From positions 1,054,001 through 1,118,000 of the forward strand of contig PTFA01000038.1 of NCBI GenBank assembly GCA_003342895.1: a stretch of DNA of 64,000 bases, given 5' to 3'. This document shows positions 54,662-64,000 of the stretch, piece by piece. Each line of letters begins with the position of its first letter. Position 1 is the stretch's first letter. Position numbers and translations under genes: made by a program. This DNA is from Casuarius casuarius. Taxonomy: Eukaryota; Chordata; Aves; Casuariiformes; Casuariidae. The notes beneath the pieces are model-generated. The model was not told where the DNA came from and did no database searches. It worked only from the letters and a program-made list of their open reading frames with translations.

Positions 54662-55376
54662 AGGCAAAGTCAACTTGGCTGCTGCATAATTGTGCCCGAC
54701 TCCATACTTTGTGCCGAGTCGAGCATCACTCCTTGATTGTAACCGCTTAAGGCACAGAACAGTATTAAGTGTAGCCCCCTGGAGATGCTGGCCTGTCTCC
54801 CAGCTTCTTGGTACCTCCAGGAGGGTTCCCTTCCCCTTCTCAACGGGGAACATCCCCCCAACTCCNTGGTCTGAGGATTATCTCCTCCAGTGTGGCTGAT
54901 GCCTGTGTCCGTTCCTCGGCGAAAGGCAGCGGTTGCCACTGAGCATCTTTCTCCTCCTCTGGTCCTGGGGATGCTGTCAGCNTCGCTGTCGTGCTGGGGG
55001 CGACACATCCCATTTGCCTCACCTTCCCATGGGATAAGTAACACGGCAAATGGGGAACCTCTCGGCACCCGCTGACAGCAAGGTTACTTGGTCTGAGGCC
55101 GGCACCTGCACAGATGGGGTGTCAGGGAACTCCGTCGTTCTGAATCCTTGGCAGCCAGTGGTGGCCACCATCTCCAGGCTCCGATGGTCCCAAGTGCAGC
55201 TTCGAAATCAAACATCACAGCGGCCACCGAGCTGACAACGAGGCGAGATGGGACCTGCGGGGCCGCCGTGAGGAACAGCCCAAGGCTGAGGTCTGATCTG
55301 CAGAGTGCAAAGGGCCGTGGGTCTGGTGGCCGCCCCCCCCTCCCGCCGGCGTTTCCCCATCCCCGCTGCCCGGGGG

Positions 55377-63519
<8,143 letters not shown>

Positions 63520-64000
63520 CTGGCAGGAGGGAAGAAGAGACCCATTTCTTAGACCAGCTCAGTACTGAATGCCCAGAGTGTTTCTTATGGAAAAGCATTC
63601 TGGCCTTCAGGCCAAATTACAGGGAAGAACGAGGTAACAAACTGTTCGTTTGCACAGCAAGGCATTTGCCAAAGCTTGCTCTGAAATCTGTCCACAGCCA
63701 CTCATTGCTAGTGGAAAATAAGGGCCAGATGCTCTAGCCTTGGTCCCCCTAAAGCCAACAGAGGTTTAACCACAGGCATTGTGGACTCTGGTCCACAACA
63801 AGGCAGAGGATTAACACAGACCACGTCTGGTTTCCAAGACTGAGTACTGAACATCTTATTTCCACGTGGAAATACAAAAATTAGTGTAGGAACAAAACTG
63901 CTAGGCACGGGCAGGCCCAGACCCAGTCCAAAATCTCTGCTCAGACTGCAGCTCTTCCCAAGGAAATGCAAAAATCCAACGCTTGGCTGACATGGGACAA
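63520..64000 (-). other. MEKK2/3-like intron (partial)
   Basis: Sequence upstream of the first recognisable kinase-gene exon. I find no MEKK linker or PB1 coding sequence; it should be intron running to the window edge. Confidence 0.6.

Larger units (their letters stand above)
53013..55376 (-). other. kinase gene 3' UTR and/or intergenic DNA
   Basis: 2.4 kb between the CpG-dense patch and the stop codon of the kinase gene. It holds a T10-A18 homopolymer junction at 53108-53135 and a CA repeat at 54,621-54,661. I find no AATAAA on the minus strand near the stop, so the 3' UTR end is unknown. MYD88-like coding sequence is not visible. Confidence 0.5.

Overview
The window looks like nuclear DNA of a sauropsid vertebrate, most probably a bird. 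The genes have GT-AG introns, the proteins match vertebrate families, introns are compact (DLEC1 in about 37 kb), there are few interspersed repeats, and GC-rich minisatellites surround a CpG-rich promoter. Species cannot be fixed by reading alone.

Region 1 (1-37,800, + strand): 36 coding exons of DLEC1 (CFAP81), a large cilium- and flagellum-associated protein. Only the 5' end (probably one exon plus the promoter) lies outside. All exon phases join into one open frame of about 1,618 codons ending at 37,661.

Region 2 (37,800-51,800, - strand): a complete 12-exon ACAA1 gene for peroxisomal 3-ketoacyl-CoA thiolase. Its 3' end faces the DLEC1 3' end about 1.9 kb away, the tail-to-tail order also known in mammals. 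It has an N-terminal PTS2 import signal, all three thiolase active-site residues and a CpG/GC-box promoter. A G-rich minisatellite fills part of intron 1. A second, C-rich minisatellite, full of copies resembling the RNA polymerase III B box, lies just upstream.

Region 3 (52,700-64,000, - strand): the last seven coding exons of a MEKK2/MEKK3-type MAP kinase kinase kinase, covering the end of the linker and the whole kinase domain. The sequence mixes MAP3K2-like and MAP3K3-like features and may be a third paralogue. No MYD88 is seen beside ACAA1, where mammals have it.

The three genes do not form a pathway: one is axonemal, one is peroxisomal beta-oxidation and one is stress/MAPK signalling. 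Isolated N bases occur every few hundred bases from 18,660 onwards and not before; seven fall in coding exons.
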